The position numbers and the translations under genes are program-made. The notes under the pieces were generated by a model. That model was given only the letters and a program-made list of their open reading frames with translations, had not been told where the DNA came from and searched no databases. This document shows, in pieces, positions 46,558 through 55,406 of a stretch of 64,000 nt of DNA. Each line of letters starts with the position of its first letter. The stretch's first letter is position 1. Origin of the DNA: Gemmatimonadaceae bacterium (GTDB taxonomy: Bacteria; Gemmatimonadota; Gemmatimonadetes; Gemmatimonadales; Gemmatimonadaceae); assembly GCA_014379355.1 (NCBI GenBank), contig JACMLX010000007.1, forward strand, positions 20,376 through 84,375, read 5' to 3'.

Positions 46558-48723
46558 ATGACCGTCACCCGGCATTTCCGCACCTGCACACTGTGCGAGG
46601 CAATGTGCGGCATCGTCGTGACGACCGACGGCGATCGCGTGACCGACATTCGGGGCGACAAGGATGACCCATTCAGTCGAGGGCACGTCTGCCCGAAGGC
46701 CGTGGCACTGCAGGACGTGCACGAAGATCCCGACCGCCTGCGACGGCCGCTGCGTCGCGAGGGAAGCAGCTGGGTCGAGATCGGCTGGGACGAGGCGCTC
46801 GACGATGCGGCCGCACGCTTGAAGGCGATTCAGGCAGCACATGGCCGCGACGCCGTCGCCACCTACAGCGGCAATCCCACGGTGCATTCGGTGGGCGCGA
46901 TGTTGTTCGCGCCGGACCTGATGCGCGCGTTGCGCACGAAGAACCGCTTCTCGGCCACATCGGTCGATCAGCTCCCGCACCATGTGGCCGCGCTGCTGAT
47001 GTTCGGGCATGCGCTGCTGATTCCGATTCCGGATATCGACCACACGCAGCATCTGTTGATGTTCGGCGCCAATCCGGCCGCCTCGAACGGCAGCCTGATG
47101 ACGGCGCCCGGCGTCATGGAACGCATCCGCGCGATCCGGAATCGCGGCGGTCGTGTGGTGCTGATAGACCCGCGCCGCTCGGAAACGGCAGGGTTGGTGG
47201 ATGCCCATCACTTCATCCGTCCCGGAACGGATGCGCTCCTGCTGCTCGCACTGCTGCATGTGATCTGTGCGGACGGCGCCCCGCGTGTTTCCCAGTACGC
47301 GGCCTACATCGACGGTGTGGACGCGCTGTGTGAACTGGTGCGTCACTTTCCTCCTGAGCGCGTGTCAGGACAGACGGGCATCGACGCCGACACGATTCGC
47401 TCCCTCGCGCGCGACTTCGCGGCCGCACCGACGGCCGTGGCGTACGGTCGCGTGGGTGTGTCCATGCAGGAGTTCGGTGGCATCGCCTGCTGGCTCATCT
47501 CGGCGCTCAACATCGTCACGGGGCATCTCGACCTGCCCGGTGGCGCGATGTTCACCAGGCCGGCGGTGGACATCCTCCGCGCGGATCAGCGGTCGGACCG
47601 CGTGCGATTCGGCCGATGGACGACTCGCGTGCGTGGCCTGCCGGAGTTCGCCGGTGAACTGCCCGTCGCGGCGCTGGCCGAAGAGATCGAGACGCCGGGC
47701 GCGGGGCAGGTGCGTGCGCTGCTCACACACGCCGGCAATCCCGTGCTGTCCACGCCGAACGGGCAACGACTCGAGCGCGCCATCGCAGGACTGGACTACT
47801 ACGTCGCGATCGATTTCTACCTCAACGAAACGACGCGACACGCGCATCTCATCCTTCCGCCGACGTTCGCGCTCGAACGTGACCACTACGATCTCGTGTT
47901 TCACGCGCTGGCCGTGCGCAACACGGCGAAGTATTCGCGCGCGATCTTCCCGAAGCCGGCCGATGCGCGTCACGACTGGGAGATCCTGAATGGCCTCACC
48001 TGGCGCATCACGGGCACGCTGGCCGCGCGCACCAAATCGCTTGCCCTCGCGCAGCTCACACCGCGGGGCATGGTCGACATCGCGCTTCGCCAGGGCCCAT
48101 ACGGCAGCGGCCTGTCACCCGTCGGCACTGGCTTGCGCATGAAGACGCTCGACGACAATCCGCACGGGGTGGACCTGGGCGCGCTGCAACCGGCGTTGCC
48201 GGATCGACTGCGCACGGCCGATCGGCGCCTGCAGCTGGCGCCGGCGATGTTCCTCGCTGATGTGACGCGCCTCGAAGCGACACTGGAGCGCGCGGAGCCC
48301 GCGACCGGTGAACTGTCGCTGATCGGTCGTCGCGCGCTGCGCTCCAACAATTCATGGATGCACAACAGCGAACGGCTGATGCGCGGACGCAACCGCTGCA
48401 CACTGCAGATGCATCCGCACGATGCCGACGCGCGCGGCGTGGACGACGGCGAGGACGTCCGCATCACATCGCGCACGGGCAGCGTCGTGGTGCCGGTGGA
48501 AGTGACCAACGCGGTGATGCCTGGCGTCGTCAGCCTGCCACATGGCTGGGGCCACGGACGCGCCGGCACCCGCATGAGCACCGCGAACACGCACGCCGGC
48601 GCGAGCATCAACGACCTCACCGACGATCAACGCCTCGACACACTCACGGGCAATGCCAGCTTCAGCGGCGTGCCGGTGCGCGTCGATCGCATCGGCATTC
48701 GCCACTCGCACCCGCAGGCGTAG
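46558..48723 (+). CDS. Molybdopterin-dependent oxidoreductase with [4Fe-4S] N-terminus
   Basis: The 721-residue protein is in the DMSO reductase/formate dehydrogenase superfamily. The N-terminus carries CTLCEAMCGI and, about 30 residues on, GHVCPKA, the Cys set that binds a [4Fe-4S] cluster. MGD-binding segments follow (MLFGANPAASNGS-like, VVLIDPRRSETAGLVDAHH, LTHAGNPVLSTP). The C-terminal domain carries RSNNSWMHNSERL and LPHGWGHGR. There is no Tat signal, so it is probably cytoplasmic. In the stretch where catalytic Cys or Sec normally sits (around FSATSVDQLPHH, residues 100-180) there is no Cys, so Mo is not ligated as in classical formate dehydrogenases. No small electron-transfer subunit is adjacent. 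Substrate unknown. Confidence 0.9.
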   Translation: MTVTRHFRTCTLCEAMCGIVVTTDGDRVTDIRGDKDDPFSRGHVCPKAVALQDVHEDPDRLRRPLRREGSSWVEIGWDEALDDAAARLKAIQAAHGRDAVATYSGNPTVHSVGAMLFAPDLMRALRTKNRFSATSVDQLPHHVAALLMFGHALLIPIPDIDHTQHLLMFGANPAASNGSLMTAPGVMERIRAIRNRGGRVVLIDPRRSETAGLVDAHHFIRPGTDALLLLALLHVICADGAPRVSQYAAYIDGVDALCELVRHFPPERVSGQTGIDADTIRSLARDFAAAPTAVAYGRVGVSMQEFGGIACWLISALNIVTGHLDLPGGAMFTRPAVDILRADQRSDRVRFGRWTTRVRGLPEFAGELPVAALAEEIETPGAGQVRALLTHAGNPVLSTPNGQRLERAIAGLDYYVAIDFYLNETTRHAHLILPPTFALERDHYDLVFHALAVRNTAKYSRAIFPKPADARHDWEILNGLTWRITGTLAARTKSLALAQLTPRGMVDIALRQGPYGSGLSPVGTGLRMKTLDDNPHGVDLGALQPALPDRLRTADRRLQLAPAMFLADVTRLEATLERAEPATGELSLIGRRALRSNNSWMHNSERLMRGRNRCTLQMHPHDADARGVDDGEDVRITSRTGSVVVPVEVTNAVMPGVVSLPHGWGHGRAGTRMSTANTHAGASINDLTDDQRLDTLTGNASFSGVPVRVDRIGIRHSHPQA

Positions 48724-48729
48724 GCACGT

Positions 48730-50625
48730 TTACTGGGTCGGGTGATTCGGGTCTGGCGCCATCATTGCGCGAAACTCCTTCGTGTGAATGGCGGCGAACG
48801 ACTCGGTCGGAGAAATGCGTGCATTGCGCATCGCCTCGATCACCACATCGGCCTCGTCGTCGGAGCGCCCGATGGTCTGCAGCGCGTAGTGTGCCAGGCT
48901 GAGCGCTGCTTCGCGCTCGGCGTAGATCGCGCGCCCGGTCGCGCCCGGCGCAAGCACGAACGCTTCGAAGAATTCCTGCTCCACGGCACTGTGTGTTCGC
49001 ACTGCAATCGCGATCAGTGGATTGAGGTCGCGCGCGACTTCGACGACACGACGCGCACGAATCGGCTCGGGCGCCGTGACGACGATCAGTCGCGCATGCT
49101 CGACGCCGGCGCGCCGCTGGACTTCCGCTCGTGTGGCATCGCCGAACACGGCGCGCTCGCCGCGCGTGCGCAGGCCGGCGACCACACGTTCCTGCTCATC
49201 CACGATCACGTAGCGTGCGCTGTCACGTTGCAGCGCCTCGGTGATGGTCGTGCCGACCCGCCCGTGACCGATCAGCACGACGTGATCGCGGAAGCGCGAG
49301 AAGTCGAAGGGATCATCCACCTGGTCCATCGGAGCGCGGGTCGCACGTGCGGTGAGCGGCACGCTCGGTTCCGCCTGACCGCTGTCGGATTCAGACGCGT
49401 GCGACATGCGTCGTCGTGCCCGTTTCTCCTCCCGGAACGCCAGCACGCGGCTCACGCCGGCGAGGATGGGCTGGTTGACAGTGATGGCGATCAAGGCCGC
49501 GGCGACGACCATCGCCTGCGTGTCGCGTGTGAAGAGGCCAAGCGACACACCGAGACCGGCAACGATGAAGGAGAATTCGCCGATCTGCGCCAGGCTGCCG
49601 CCGATGATCAGCGACGCGCGCGTGGACTGCCCGAACATGCGCATCAGCCCGAACGACGCCAGACTCTTCCCGACCACCACCACCGCGACCAGCGCCAGCA
49701 CCTGCAGCGGCTGCTGCACCACGACGAGTGGATTGAAGAGGATGCCGACGGAGAGAAAGAACAGCACCGCGAATGCGTCCTGCAGCGGCAGTGCGTCAGT
49801 CGCCGCGCGATGACTGAGTTCCGATTCACTGACGACGGCGCCGGCGAAGAAGGCGCCGAGCGCGAACGACACGCCGAAGACTTCGGCGGCGATGGTGGCG
49901 ATACCGAGTGCGGTGGCCAGCACGGCGAGGGTGAACAATTCGCGGGAGCCGACGCGCGCAACGTGTTCCAGCAGCCAGGGCACCGCGCGACGACCCACCA
50001 CGACCATCAACGCGGCGAACGCCGCGACTTTCGCGAGTGCAATGCCGAGTGTCGTTGCGACGACACCGGCGCTGACGGTGCCATCACCGCCGGAGCCACC
50101 GAGCATCGGTGCGAGCGCCGGCAGCAGGACGAGGATGAGCACCATCGCCAGGTCTTCGACCACCAGCCACCCGACCGCCAGGCGACCGGTCGGTGAGTCG
50201 AGTCGATCCTGTGCCTCGAGACCCTTGAGCAGCACGACCGTACTCGCCACGGCGAGGCAGATGCCCAGCACGAGGGCGCCTCCCCAGCTCAGTCCCCACA
50301 TCCGTCCGATGGTCGTGCCGACGCTGCACGTGAAGACGATCTGCATCAGCGCGCCGGGAACGACGACGCGACGGACGGCCATGAGATCGCGAAACGAGAA
50401 GTGCATCCCCACGCCGAACATCAGCAGGATCACGCCCAGTTCTGCCGCCTGCGAGATCATGCCGCTGTCGACCACGAAACCGGGCGTGAATGGTCCCACG
50501 GCAATTCCGGCCAGCAGATAGCCGACGATCGGCGGCAGCCTGAGACGTGCCGCCGCGAGGCCGAACAGGAACGCGATCACGAGGCTGGCCGCGACCGTGG
50601 CGATCAAGGCGGTATGTGGCGGCAT
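48730..50625 (-). CDS. CPA2 monovalent cation:proton antiporter with TrkA-N domain (KefB/KefC-like)
   Basis: I start at the ATG at 50625 (MPPHTALIATVAASL). The open frame reaches 50691, but that part translates a terminator hairpin. About 631 residues: a 12-13 helix exchanger domain (LPPIVGYLLAGIAVGPFTPGF, GVGMHFSFRDL, LGICLAVASTVVLLKGLE, VVEDLAMVL, SFALGAFFAGAVVSES) followed by an NAD-binding TrkA-N domain near residue 410 (VVLIGHGRVGTTI) and a short tail. It probably exchanges K+ or Na+ for H+ at the inner membrane. It converges on the molybdoenzyme gene with a 6-base gap. Confidence 0.92.
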   Translation of the reverse strand: MPPHTALIATVAASLVIAFLFGLAAARLRLPPIVGYLLAGIAVGPFTPGFVVDSGMISQAAELGVILLMFGVGMHFSFRDLMAVRRVVVPGALMQIVFTCSVGTTIGRMWGLSWGGALVLGICLAVASTVVLLKGLEAQDRLDSPTGRLAVGWLVVEDLAMVLILVLLPALAPMLGGSGGDGTVSAGVVATTLGIALAKVAAFAALMVVVGRRAVPWLLEHVARVGSRELFTLAVLATALGIATIAAEVFGVSFALGAFFAGAVVSESELSHRAATDALPLQDAFAVLFFLSVGILFNPLVVVQQPLQVLALVAVVVVGKSLASFGLMRMFGQSTRASLIIGGSLAQIGEFSFIVAGLGVSLGLFTRDTQAMVVAAALIAITVNQPILAGVSRVLAFREEKRARRRMSHASESDSGQAEPSVPLTARATRAPMDQVDDPFDFSRFRDHVVLIGHGRVGTTITEALQRDSARYVIVDEQERVVAGLRTRGERAVFGDATRAEVQRRAGVEHARLIVVTAPEPIRARRVVEVARDLNPLIAIAVRTHSAVEQEFFEAFVLAPGATGRAIYAEREAALSLAHYALQTIGRSDDEADVVIEAMRNARISPTESFAAIHTKEFRAMMAPDPNHPTQ

Positions 50626-50650
50626 CGGAAGCGGGTGGGGAGAAAACAGA

Positions 50651-50684
50651 AACCGCTCGAAGCGGTCCCCGGCTTCGAGCGGTT
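50651..50684 (-). terminator. Intrinsic terminator (or attenuator) upstream of the antiporter gene
   Basis: A perfect 12-base stem (AACCGCTCGAAG pairing with CTTCGAGCGGTT) closes a 10-base loop. Read on the minus strand it is followed by TCTGTTTTCTCC, a fair U-tract. It lies 80 bases after the DUF3597 stop and ends only 26 bases before the antiporter ATG, so it can end the former transcript and may gate read-through into the latter. Confidence 0.75.
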
Positions 50685-50764
50685 CCTGCACCTTTCAACC
50701 TACTGCGTTCGAACGCGCCGCAGTGCGACGATATCGAGACGCATCACGCGCGCTGGTGCACCAG

Positions 50765-51139
50765 TCAATCCGTCATCGAGGCCGGAACGTGACCGCCGTT
50801 CGCAGCGAACTGACGCATGACTTCCTTGATGAGCCAGACGTTCATGGTAGCGGTGTCCTGCTTGTCGCCCGTGAAGCCAAGTTCGTCGGCGAGCTCGCGC
50901 CGATTCGCGAGGCTGTTGTCCATGTCGAGCAGTGTCATCAGATCGACGATCGACTCCTTCCAGTTCAGCTTGCCCTTGTGCTGCGATGCCATGAACGTCA
51001 AGACGGCCTCGACATCGAGCAGCGGAATCACCGGCGCAGCCGTGGCGGACGCGGAGGCGGCAGCAGCGGGCGGTGTGACCGGTGGAATCGGCGTACTCGC
51101 GCCGAACAACTTGTCCTTCAATGCGCTGAATATTCCCAT
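50765..51139 (-). CDS. DUF3597 domain-containing protein
   Basis: The protein is 124 residues from the ATG at 51139 (MGIFSALKDKLFG); the frame upstream of it is not conserved-looking. It has an N-terminal amphipathic helix, a Pro/Ala-rich linker (about 15-45) and a C-terminal helical domain with VEAVLTFMASQHKGKLNWKESIVDLM and LDMDNSLANRRELADELGF, the signature of DUF3597. The family is found in many soil bacteria and has no established function. It is followed by an intrinsic terminator. The 209 bases upstream (51140-51348) hold nothing I can name. Confidence 0.88.
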   Translation of the reverse strand: MGIFSALKDKLFGASTPIPPVTPPAAAASASATAAPVIPLLDVEAVLTFMASQHKGKLNWKESIVDLMTLLDMDNSLANRRELADELGFTGDKQDTATMNVWLIKEVMRQFAANGGHVPASMTD

Positions 51140-51348
51140 GGCGACAATTTCTCGGTATGCGTGAGGGTCACGCGGTTCGCAGCGGGGCGAACTCGCGTGG
51201 ATCAAGATTAGGCTGTCGCACTCACAATGGGAGAGGGGTCGCCTGCACACGATGTCGTCACGATCATCGAGAGCAAGCGACCCCTGCAACATCCGTCGCG
51301 TCCTGTGACCGACCTGAACGAGACCGCTCAGTCAGGACGCGCTGATCC

Positions 51349-52278
51349 TCACGGCTTGGCCATGCTCGGCATCTGAATCATCGGCATCGCGGCGCCACTC
51401 ACCTGCGGCATCACGCCATTCCATTTCTTCGCCATCTCGTATTGCACGAGACTTCCCGAAATGCTCTTGGCGAGCAATTCATTGGCCAGCGCCTGCGCCT
51501 GTGCTTCGGCCAGAATCGCCTTCGCACGACCGGCCGCCTTGATGCTGTCACCCTGCGCCTGAAAGGTGTTCTTCTGCAGCTCGTTCTGTGCCGTCAGCGC
51601 CTGTTGCTGCATGACGTTCTTGGTGTTGATGGCCGACATGACGGTTTCGGGTGCGCGCAGTTCGTTGAGCGTGAATTGCTTCACCACGATGCCGTACGGT
51701 ACGAGCCGCTGCGAGATGAGCCCCTGCGCCCTCCCCACCGCCTCGGCTTTCTTCGGACCGATGATGTCGGCGATCTGCTCGCCGCCGATCACCTCCTGCA
51801 ACGCCTGGCGAATGGTCTGCTTGACGTAGCCATGCTGGATGGTGGCGATATCGGTGCGGAACGTCTGGTACAGCTGCGGCACGCGCGACGCGTCGAGCTC
51901 GAACGACATCGACACGTCCACGGAGAGCGGCTGGCCTTCCTGTGAATTGACGTTGATTTCGTCATTGCCGACCGACCCCTCAGCCGTGCCGCGGGTCAGC
52001 ACCAGCGTCTGCATGAACGTCGGGTATTCGACGATCTGCGTGAGCAACGGGTTGCGCGCATGGATGCCCGGACCGAGCGGCGTCTTGTCCACGCCGCCGC
52101 CGGCGCGATGGATCACGATGCCGACGTGGCCCGGTGAGATGTAGGTCGCCGAACTGGTGGCGAGGACGATGAGGCCGATCACGACACCGATTGCAAGGAC
52201 TGCCTTCATGGCCCCGCCTCCGCCTCCGGTCGCCTTGGCGCCCATCTGCGAGATGCGATCACCGATCGAGCTGCCCAT
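51349..52278 (-). CDS. SPFH/prohibitin-like membrane protein
   Basis: About 309 residues from the ATG at 52278 (MGSSIGDRISQMG). A short Gly-rich cytoplasmic start leads to one membrane helix (AVLAIGVVIGLIVLA), then an SPFH domain (YISPGHVGIVIHRAGGG, GPGIHARNPLL) and a long helical tail (VMQQQALTAQNELQKNTFQAQGDSIKAAGRAKAILAEAQA is the coiled-coil stretch). Such proteins form large membrane rings or scaffolds and often affect proteolysis or membrane order. The first 20 bases overlap the end of the small membrane protein gene upstream, so the pair is likely co-expressed. Confidence 0.9.
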   Translation of the reverse strand: MGSSIGDRISQMGAKATGGGGGAMKAVLAIGVVIGLIVLATSSATYISPGHVGIVIHRAGGGVDKTPLGPGIHARNPLLTQIVEYPTFMQTLVLTRGTAEGSVGNDEINVNSQEGQPLSVDVSMSFELDASRVPQLYQTFRTDIATIQHGYVKQTIRQALQEVIGGEQIADIIGPKKAEAVGRAQGLISQRLVPYGIVVKQFTLNELRAPETVMSAINTKNVMQQQALTAQNELQKNTFQAQGDSIKAAGRAKAILAEAQAQALANELLAKSISGSLVQYEMAKKWNGVMPQVSGAAMPMIQMPSMAKP

Positions 52279-52525
52279 ATAGAGTCTCCTGATAACACTT
52301 TGAACAGAGCGGCTCTCCGCTGGGAAGCCGCACGAGGGAGTCAGGCGCCTGCCATCCATGAATGGGGCAGGTAAGTGCGGCATGCTGGTCGATCAGGCGG
52401 CGGTTCTCCGACTGCTTCCAGCGGGTGCCGAGCGGTGTGAGCGCCTTGACCCCCCAATACAAAAAGGCGGCGCACGCCACGATTGCCGTGACGAACAGCA
52501 CGCCTTCCATGAGAATTACGACCAC
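52259..52525 (-). CDS. Small membrane protein with Cys-rich (zinc-ribbon-like) tail
   Basis: The 88 residues open with one hydrophobic helix (GVLFVTAIVACAAFLYWGV). A soluble tail contains TCPIHG and, 16 residues on, LCSKCY, which looks like a small metal-binding motif. The gene overlaps the SPFH gene by 20 bases, which argues that it is real and co-translated. I do not recognise a named family. It may be a partner or quality-control subunit of the SPFH protein. Confidence 0.65.
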   Translation of the reverse strand: MVVILMEGVLFVTAIVACAAFLYWGVKALTPLGTRWKQSENRRLIDQHAALTCPIHGWQAPDSLVRLPSGEPLCSKCYQETLYGQLDR

Positions 52526-52618
52526 GGGTTCAGTCTCCGTCAGGGCTCGAGGTCACGCAACTGCGCATCCCGCCCATTCACATCGAAAAGACGACGCACC
52601 ATGTCCTGAGGTTTCAGG

Positions 52619-54007
52619 TCAACGACCCAATTCGAATCGTAGCGCATCAGCGAGCCGAACGTGACGGAACCGGAAGCCGGCGCCTTGCAGCCGTACGGGA
52701 AGGACACGTTGTCCGCCGAGGATGGTGCCCTGCGCCATTTCACCGAAGAGTGCCGTGAGCACGAAGGCCGGGACCGGAATCACGGCTGGACGATTCAGGA
52801 CCTTACCGAGCGTGCGTGTGAATTCAGCGTTCGTCACCGGGGCAGGTGCGGTGAGGTTGAAGACACCCGCGCAGGCGCGGTTCATGAGGAGGTGGTGCAG
52901 GGCGCCGACCTCGTCGTCGAGCGAGATCCAGCTCATCCATTGCTCGCCTGATCCGAGCGGTCCACCAACGCCCAGTTCGAACGGCGGCAACATTTTCGCG
53001 AGGGCGCCCCCGGCTGGCGAGAGCACGACGCCGGTGCGGGCGATGGCGACACGAATGCCGGCATCGGCCGCTGGTCGGGTTCCGGACTCCCAGGCCTGGG
53101 CGACATCCGAGAGAAAGTCATCGCCTCGATTGGACGATTCGTCTAACAGTTTCGCGCCAGTATCACCATAGTATCCGGTCGCGGATGCGGAAATCAGCGC
53201 TTCGGGGCGTTGAGTCATCGCCAATATCGCACTCACGATCGTGCGCGTGCCCTGCTCGCGACTGGCGAGAATCTCTCGCTTGTGATCCGGCGTCCACCGC
53301 TCGCCCACACTCGCCCCCGCCAGATGCACCACGGCGTCCACACCAATCAGGTCCGCCGGATTCAATGCGCCAGTCGCGGGATTCCAGCCGATGTCGCCTC
53401 GCGACTCATCCGGCCGACGCGTGATCCAGCGCACCGTGTGTCCGCCCGTACGCAGCAGTCCCGTCAGCGCCGATCCGATCATGCCGGTCCCGCCCGTGAT
53501 CGCGATCGTTCGGCGGGGCTGGTCGGCAAAGGTCAGATGCCGCTCGAGATCGGCGCGGGTGCGTTCATGCCGGAATGCGAACAGCTGTTCGAGCTGGCGG
53601 CGCACGAACCAGCCGCCACCGATGTCGCCCAGCACGCCAAGCGGGAGTTCGTAGTCGATCCGGTCCACCAGCACGCTCGTGCCGTCCGATGCCGCCTCTA
53701 TGCGGTGCACATGTGTCCAGCGCGTGAATGGCCCTTTCAGCTGGACATCCGTGAATTCCCTGCCTTCCTGATAATCGCGGTGCTCCATGAGCATGCGCTG
53801 GTGCAGCAACCCGTGCAGCAGCGGCACCTCCACTTCCACGCGGCTGCCGTTCGTGATTCCGCCGGTTCGCGCAAGGACGCGACTCGGTTGCCAGGGCGGT
53901 GTCAGACGCTCGAAGGCGCCGGGTCGCTCGTGCCAGTCGAAGAGGGCGCGTGCAGAAACGGGCATCGGACTGCGTTGTTCAAACTGCGGCACAGAGACTC
54001 GGGGCAC
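52619..54007 (-). CDS. TIGR01777-type SDR family epimerase-like protein fused to an SRPBCC domain
   Basis: 462 residues from a GTG at 54007. Residues about 5-155 form an SRPBCC/polyketide-cyclase-like lipid-binding domain (FEQRSPMPVSARALFDWHERPGAFERLTPPW). From about 165 a Rossmann fold begins (ITGGTGMIGSAL), with SASATGYYGDTG as the catalytic region and a C-terminal DUF1731-like segment (RPAVIPVPAFVLTALFGEMAQ). This two-domain form is well known in YfcH-like proteins, but the substrate is not established. The upstream start is kept because FEQRSPMP belongs to the conserved fold. Confidence 0.9.
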   Translation of the reverse strand: MPRVSVPQFEQRSPMPVSARALFDWHERPGAFERLTPPWQPSRVLARTGGITNGSRVEVEVPLLHGLLHQRMLMEHRDYQEGREFTDVQLKGPFTRWTHVHRIEAASDGTSVLVDRIDYELPLGVLGDIGGGWFVRRQLEQLFAFRHERTRADLERHLTFADQPRRTIAITGGTGMIGSALTGLLRTGGHTVRWITRRPDESRGDIGWNPATGALNPADLIGVDAVVHLAGASVGERWTPDHKREILASREQGTRTIVSAILAMTQRPEALISASATGYYGDTGAKLLDESSNRGDDFLSDVAQAWESGTRPAADAGIRVAIARTGVVLSPAGGALAKMLPPFELGVGGPLGSGEQWMSWISLDDEVGALHHLLMNRACAGVFNLTAPAPVTNAEFTRTLGKVLNRPAVIPVPAFVLTALFGEMAQGTILGGQRVLPVRLQGAGFRFRHVRLADALRFELGR

Positions 54008-54045
54008 GGGACGCTGCTCGTTCAGCGCGGACGGGCCGCGCCGGT

Positions 54046-54582
54046 CTACGGCTGAACGCCGCTGCCGACCGGATCGGGTTCAGGCGCTGACGGATTCAGC
54101 TCGTCATCGCTGCTGTGCGACGTGTCGGCGGCCACGGTGCCCGGAAGCGGCGGCAGGACGAAGCCCGCGCGCGTCGCCCGCCGTTCACGCTCCTCGACAT
54201 CGCTGAGCGATCGCAGCATGGCATCGACGGCCGGGCTCTGCAGATAGCGCCCCTTTTCCCACCCTTCGACGATGCCTTTCGGCAGCCCGTGCAGCAGTTC
54301 GCCGAGCTGCGCGGTATTCAGGCCGACGGACTCGCGGAAATGCCTGATCTCCTTGCCCGTCAGCAGGCTGTGCTGCGAGCGCATCGTCAGGATCGCTTCA
54401 CGCTCGGCGTCCTCGCGCTGCTCGACGGTATGCTGGCGGTCGCCACACTTGTCGCACTTGTACATCGCACGATCGACGCGCGCGGTCATGCCGCTCAGGC
54501 GGATCGTGACTTCTTCCACCGCCAGCGCGTAATGCCCGCCGCAGCGGCGGTGGAGGTGTCCTTCGAGAGAGAGTTCCGACAT
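54046..54582 (-). CDS. MqsA-like zinc-binding HTH regulator without an adjacent toxin
   Basis: 178 residues. The N-terminal part has one Cys (RRCGGH) and a CDKCG pair, resembling the zinc-binding half of MqsA antitoxins. It is followed by LTGKEIRHFRESVGLNTAQLGELLHG and GWEKGRYLQSPAVDAMLR, an Xre/MqsA-type helix-turn-helix. The C-terminal 40 residues are Pro/Ser/Asp-rich and probably disordered. No MqsR-like toxin lies on either side, so it is more likely a stand-alone regulator than an antitoxin. It ends 38 bases before the SDR gene. Confidence 0.72.
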   Translation of the reverse strand: MSELSLEGHLHRRCGGHYALAVEEVTIRLSGMTARVDRAMYKCDKCGDRQHTVEQREDAEREAILTMRSQHSLLTGKEIRHFRESVGLNTAQLGELLHGLPKGIVEGWEKGRYLQSPAVDAMLRSLSDVEERERRATRAGFVLPPLPGTVAADTSHSSDDELNPSAPEPDPVGSGVQP

Positions 54583-54673
54583 CGCATCAATCTATTGCCA
54601 CCGGAGTGAGCCTGCCCGCGGCTGGCGTCGGACTGAATCCGAGACCAACGTCGTCACACCCTGGAGACGCCGC

Positions 54674-55402
54674 TCACCCACCGGCGGTTCCGCGCCCGAC
54701 CAGCGAATCGGCGAGCGCCTGACGCGCCTCGGCATTCGTGCTCGACGCATTCGGATCGAACGACTGCGCATTTCGGGCATTGCGTGACGCGACCACCGAG
54801 GCCGGGGCACTCACGCTGACGTCGCCTGACTTCGGATCGAACAGGTTCGCGATTTCGGTCAGGCGCCCTTCCAGGTCCCCGAGCAGCGACTGCACGTGCA
54901 TGATCTGCTGCGACGTGATGTCCTGGAACTGCATGTGGCTCATGATCGCGAACAGTTCGTCCCGCAGATGACCACGAATCGCGTGACTCTTCCCGGCGTC
55001 AGCGATCACCACGTCAGTTTCGAGCTCGTCGACCTTGGCGATGGCGCGATCGAGCGCATCCATGATGTCCAGCGCTGCCTTGCCGGTGGCGGATGACACT
55101 TCGTCGAGCTTTTCGTTCGTGTGCGCGAGGCGCTCCGCGGTGGTTTCGCGGATGTGCTCGCGACCGGTCCGGATCGAGGCCAGCATGGCCTGTACTTCGC
55201 TCATCGCGCGCACGAACAGTGCTGGCAGCACTGGGAGCACGCTGTCGGCCGCGCCGATGGCGGTCGCCGCGGCGGCATTCCTGGCGGCTGGGTTCTGTGA
55301 GTCGGATGGTCGGCGCGGTGCGAGTTCGCCCAGCTCCGCATCGAGCAGCCGGAGGGTGGACGCCGTGTCGTACATCAGTTCTGAAGCGCGTTCATTATTC
55401 AT
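54674..55402 (-). CDS. cheZ: Chemotaxis phosphatase CheZ
   Basis: This 242-residue protein is mostly long helices. The catalytic segment HMQFQDITSQQI near residue 160 matches the conserved FQDLTGQ of CheZ, with Asp and Gln in the right places to dephosphorylate CheY-P. The C-terminal 50 residues are low-complexity with a short hydrophobic end (ARQALADSLVGRG) that could be the CheY-binding helix. Its start follows the cheY stop by 4 bases, so the kinase target and its phosphatase are translated together. Confidence 0.9.
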   Translation of the reverse strand: MNNERASELMYDTASTLRLLDAELGELAPRRPSDSQNPAARNAAAATAIGAADSVLPVLPALFVRAMSEVQAMLASIRTGREHIRETTAERLAHTNEKLDEVSSATGKAALDIMDALDRAIAKVDELETDVVIADAGKSHAIRGHLRDELFAIMSHMQFQDITSQQIMHVQSLLGDLEGRLTEIANLFDPKSGDVSVSAPASVVASRNARNAQSFDPNASSTNAEARQALADSLVGRGTAGG

Positions 55403-55406
55403 GGAT

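Noticed and set aside
46495..47346. Minus-strand frame of 283 codons opposite the molybdoenzyme start
   Set aside because: It is antisense to the Cys cluster and MGD-binding region, with no domain or ribosome-binding site.
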